Source of the DNA: Sedimentitalea nanhaiensis DSM 24252
GTDB taxonomy: Bacteria; Pseudomonadota; Alphaproteobacteria; Rhodobacterales; Rhodobacteraceae
Assembly: GCF_000473225.1 (NCBI RefSeq)
Contig: NZ_KI421509.1
Span: 2,744,768 to 2,808,767, forward strand
Direction of reading: 5' to 3'
DNA: 64,000 nucleotides
This document shows, piece by piece, positions 61,636 through 64,000 of the stretch (positions within the stretch are counted from its first letter, which is position 1; every line of letters begins with the position of its first letter). The notes under the pieces were generated by a model. It was not told the origin of the DNA. It saw only the letters and a list, made by a program, of their open reading frames with translations, and made no database searches. Both the position numbers and the translations under genes were made by a program.

Positions 61636-61743
61636 ACTTGCTGCGGAAGCGGCCATTCGCATGCATCGCAGCGAAGGACCGTTTTCCGGGGAGTGTCATG
61701 AAGCCTGTGTATCTGGCCCAGCCCATGCCGGTTTCTGATACGG

Positions 61744-61947
61744 TCACGCATTGAAGCGCTCCTCGAACATGATAGCAAATTGGTTGCGGGCGGCATACCA
61801 CTCTCGGAGATTCCGTCCATCCTTTTCAAAATTACGGATTGCGAGGTAGATCAGCTTTGCGGCCGCGTCGTCCGTCGGGAACGAGCCCCGTGTCTTGATC
61901 GGTTTGCGGATCACGCGGTTGAGGCTTTCAATGGTGTTTGTCGTATA
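61744..61947 (-). pseudogene. IS256-family transposase, C-terminal relic
   Basis: The minus frame reads YTTNTIESLNRVIRKPIKTR, then KLIYLAIRNFEK and ARNQFAIMFEERFNA with the natural stop: the last 67 residues of an IS256-family (mutator) transposase. Upstream of YTTN the frame has no similarity. The IS end should lie between 61636 and 61743. Confidence 0.85.
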
Positions 61948-61999
61948 TGGGCATGGGGGGAATATCCGCGGCGGTATGGGTGCTTCCAGGATCGTCCCA

Positions 62000-62298
62000 T
62001 TGGTGACTGGGACGTCTGGCTGAATGTCTTGAATGTCGAAGTTGAAAATCGGGCCAGCGAGCGCGGCCTTTTTGATGCATTTTACGGCCGGAGTTCCGGT
62101 TGGGACAATGATGGCTGGCGGGAGATGGCCGCAGTCTCTCAATGCGTGCTGAAGCCACTCGAATGGGCTGGATTGTTGTCCATCCATGAGGCAACCGAAA
62201 AGGGGCGGGCAGCACACAGGTGCTTCAAGACTCCGCTATGGCAATCGGCGCTGTCGCTCGACACCGATAGCATGCTTAGCCCTGCGCCAAGGCATTGA
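62000..62298 (+). pseudogene. C-terminal fragment of an unrecognised protein
   Basis: A plus frame reads coherently from about WDVWLNVLNVEVENRASERG through LKPLEWAGLLSIHEATEKG to TPLWQSALSLDTDSMLSP and a stop at 62298. It looks like real coding sequence by composition, but no start or N-terminal part exists because the IS256 relic abuts it. I cannot name the family. Confidence 0.45.
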
Positions 62299-62869
62299 CT
62301 TGAGTCGCCGTTCGCTTCGCGGACGAGGTTATATTTGGATTTCGGAAGTTTCCGGGTCCGCTTTGCTCTTTTATCTGTCGAAGGCCACCACTGTGTGTAA
62401 ATCTGGCTGCTTCGTGGATGATTGAAGGGGCGGAGTCTGCCATGGTCAGCCTCCTGGGATGGATTTGAGCGGGTTCGGTTCCACTTGGAATTTCGACTTC
62501 CAGCCCACTGGGCATGGAGATCATCGCATCGAGGGAATGATCAGTCCCCACAGCGCGCTGTTTGTCAGCGATGATCATCGAATGTCTTTGCGCCGGGTTA
62601 ATCAATCATGACCGACCGGCTTAGCTTGCCTCCTTTCCGTATGCAAAATTGAATTCCAAGAAGGCCGACACGTGCTGTGCGTCCGTCCTGTCGGATATAT
62701 GGGAGTGATGATGCGGAGCCGGAAGAGATTTTTTTACAGCCCGCAAACGGCATGTTTCTGATGGTGGCCTTCAGAGCGTGGCGAGTAGCCATACAGTATT
62801 GAGTGCCGGGGCGCGGCTCGTGTCGGACATTTCACCAGAAATCTTCTTCGTCCTGCAGCCGGATGGCCA
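62299..62869. other. Intergenic stretch between relics
   Basis: About 570 bp in which I see no gene; composition varies and short frames lack motifs. Probably scrambled mobile-element debris. Confidence 0.4.
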
Positions 62870-63250
62870 ATGTCATCGTCAATGCTGGTCACCGAAGGCA
62901 GTTCGATCCACTTGCCATCCAGTTCCACGGCAAGGGCGCCAATATCCTCGGAATAAAAGCGGATCCGCACTTTCTTTGACCTCGCATGCATGAACCAGCG
63001 GGCGAGTACCTCCGAATGGTAACGAATGCCCAGCACGGTGATCCCCTTCTTCGTGACCGTTTTCTCCCACCGCGTGCCGAGCGCCTTGCGCTGCGGTTCC
63101 ACGGACGGCATGGGCGCAACACCATATTTCGCAACCAACCTGTGTCAGCAATTGCGCGGAGTTTTGCCATCAAGCCCGACGTGGGGGCGGCGGTGGTAAA
63201 CATCCACAACCCAGCAGACCAGGGCCTCGCTCAGGTCCTCAATGGTTAAG
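62870..63250 (-). pseudogene. Second, degraded tnsB-like transposase fragment
   Basis: The minus strand encodes EDLSEALVCWVVDVYHRRPH, then GLDGKTPRNC followed by an in-frame TGA where the intact tnsB at 47718-49883 has Trp. It continues RLVAKYGVAPMPSVEPQRKA, YHSEVLARWFMHARSKK and GALAVELDGKWIELPSV. It is closely similar to the intact copy (e.g. YHSEVLARWFMHA is identical) but truncated at both ends. It marks a former, related but distinct element. Confidence 0.85.
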
Positions 63251-63432
63251 CGGTGCACCACGCCGCCACTTACGGCATGACGCCTGATCTGCGATTCAGA
63301 GGCTTCTTTGGTTTGAAGGGGGATTATGTATGGGAGCTACAAGCGAATTTCTGGCAAGATTGGCGCGTCGGGCGGATGGTATATCCGCCGTGCAAGGCCT
63401 ATCAAGCGGCGCGCGCTATGCGCCGAGTCTTT

Positions 63433-63677
63433 TTATCTGACGACTGGCAGATCGGACAGCCGCGTGGTGTATCGCGGGCTTCTATGATCCGATCGTAAGC
63501 TCCAGGGGCGCTTCATACCCTCACTCGCCAGCACCATCGTTTTTTTCCCGAAGCGGCGGTTCACCTGATCGAGCGCGGTCATAAGAGCTTGAGATTTTGG
63601 GTTCTGCACATCGAACAGCGTCAACGGCCGGTCTTCAAGCCGCAGGAGATCGTCCAGCAAAACCCCCGCCTGTTGAT
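63433..63677 (-). pseudogene. umuC: UmuC-type DNA polymerase C-terminal fragment, cut by an IS21-family element
   Basis: The minus frame reads AGVLLDDLLRLEDRPLTLFD, ALMTALDQVNRRFGKKT and EGMKRPWSLRSDHRSPRYTT ending LPVVR and a stop: the C-terminus of an error-prone Y-family polymerase (UmuC/DinB type). Its upstream part is interrupted at about 63678 by the terminal repeats of an insertion sequence. Confidence 0.82.
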
Positions 63678-64000
63678 TGTCACTGAGAACTGACCCGGCA
63701 ACTGCAGAAATTGTCATTGAGAATTGACCCATGTGCAACCTTGCCCCTGCTTGATTCAGCTGGGGGCTATTGGAGTGGTAGACATGGGATTTTTGAGGGT
63801 CATTCGGAAATGGGCGCTGCGAGACAAGATGCCCATTCGCGAGATTGCGCGGCGAACAGGCGTGTCTCGCAACACGATCAAGAAATATCTGCGGGCCGGG
63901 ATTGTCGAACCCGAATTCCAGAGACCGGACCGGCCGAGCAAGCTGGATCCGTATGCTGAGAAGCTGACAGCTTGGTTGCTGTCTGAGCAGCGCAAAACAC
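63678..64000 (+). mobile_element. IS21-family insertion sequence, left end, runs off window
   Basis: Two near-identical 19-bp repeats, TGTCACTGAGAACTGACCC (63678-63696) and TGTCATTGAGAATTGACCC (63712-63730), 34 bp apart, are the multiple terminal repeats typical of IS21-type ends. The istA gene begins 53 bp later. The insertion splits umuC. Confidence 0.82.
63784..64000 (+). CDS. istA: IstA transposase of an IS21-family element, N-terminal part
   Basis: From the ATG at 63784 the frame reads MGFLRVIRKWALRDKMPIRE, then IARRTGVSRNTIKKYLRAG, the HTH start of IS21-family IstA. It remains open to the window end (72 codons). IstA is the DDE transposase acting with the IstB ATPase. Confidence 0.9.
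   Translation, partial: MGFLRVIRKWALRDKMPIREIARRTGVSRNTIKKYLRAGIVEPEFQRPDRPSKLDPYAEKLTAWLLSEQRKT

Noticed and set aside
61651..61657. GGCCATT near the SIR2 gene as the missing right end of the Tn7-like element
   Set aside because: A single occurrence without ACAAG or neighbouring repeats; not enough to call an end.
63253..63432. Plus-strand frame between the tnsB relic and the umuC fragment
   Set aside because: It crosses into both relics and has no recognisable domain.

Overview
The window reads as chromosomal DNA of a high-GC alphaproteobacterium of the family Rhodobacteraceae (Roseobacter-type). The signs are the short-form HisG with a HisZ regulatory subunit next to HisS, a class II B12-dependent ribonucleotide reductase, many ABC uptake systems, an ectoine cluster with a dedicated aspartokinase, and DUF1489 and SlyX proteins. 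No rRNA, tRNA or CRISPR array was recognised.

Layout. 1-7226: an M19 dipeptidase (cut by the window edge) diverges from a peptide-type ABC operon (binding protein, two permeases, two ATPases) that ends in a class III aminotransferase. 7235-9547: tex. 9548-10835: a gene graveyard with relics of a BetI-like regulator and of a polyamine-type ABC transporter (permease and ATPase). 10833-14685: ectoine operon ectA-ectB-ectC followed by a broken aspartokinase, with divergent ectR. 14808-18466: isoaspartyl peptidase/asparaginase, an IS3-type relic, a glutamine-synthetase-like ligase and its RpiR-type regulator. 18570-24648: a branched-chain-type ABC operon with a fused permease-ATPase, ending in an N-formylglutamate-amidohydrolase-like protein and an isochorismatase-family hydrolase. 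24655-29130 (minus): aminotransferase, fused E1 dehydrogenase and malonyltransferase-like protein, with divergent lysR.

30366-34988 holds an ALDH7/AmaB-type aldehyde dehydrogenase followed by a 1008-residue kinase-M23-aminotransferase fusion. Together these fit 5-hydroxylysine breakdown to 2-aminoadipate: phosphorylation, phospho-lyase, then semialdehyde oxidation. 35067-37866: TetR regulator and an N-methylproline-demethylase-like flavoprotein. 38317-46011: slyX, hisS-hisZ-hisG, a GH25 lipoprotein, a DUF1489 gene and nrdJ. Both hisS and nrdJ carry an in-frame segment with composition unlike the rest of the gene; the nrdJ segment encodes an XRE-like helix-turn-helix.

46035 to about 63700 is an accessory island beginning 23 bp after nrdJ. 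It holds a Tn7-like tnsA-tnsB pair with no recognisable tnsC, two small unknown genes, a type I restriction-modification system (hsdM-hsdS-hsdR), an HtpX protease, a SIR2-STAND-type putative antiphage protein, and a scrap-heap of relics (IS256 C-terminus, a second degraded tnsB, a umuC C-terminus cut by an IS21-family element whose istA runs off the window). The most unusual items are the HTH insertion in NrdJ, the tnsC-less Tn7-like element, the hydroxylysine module and the SIR2-STAND protein.
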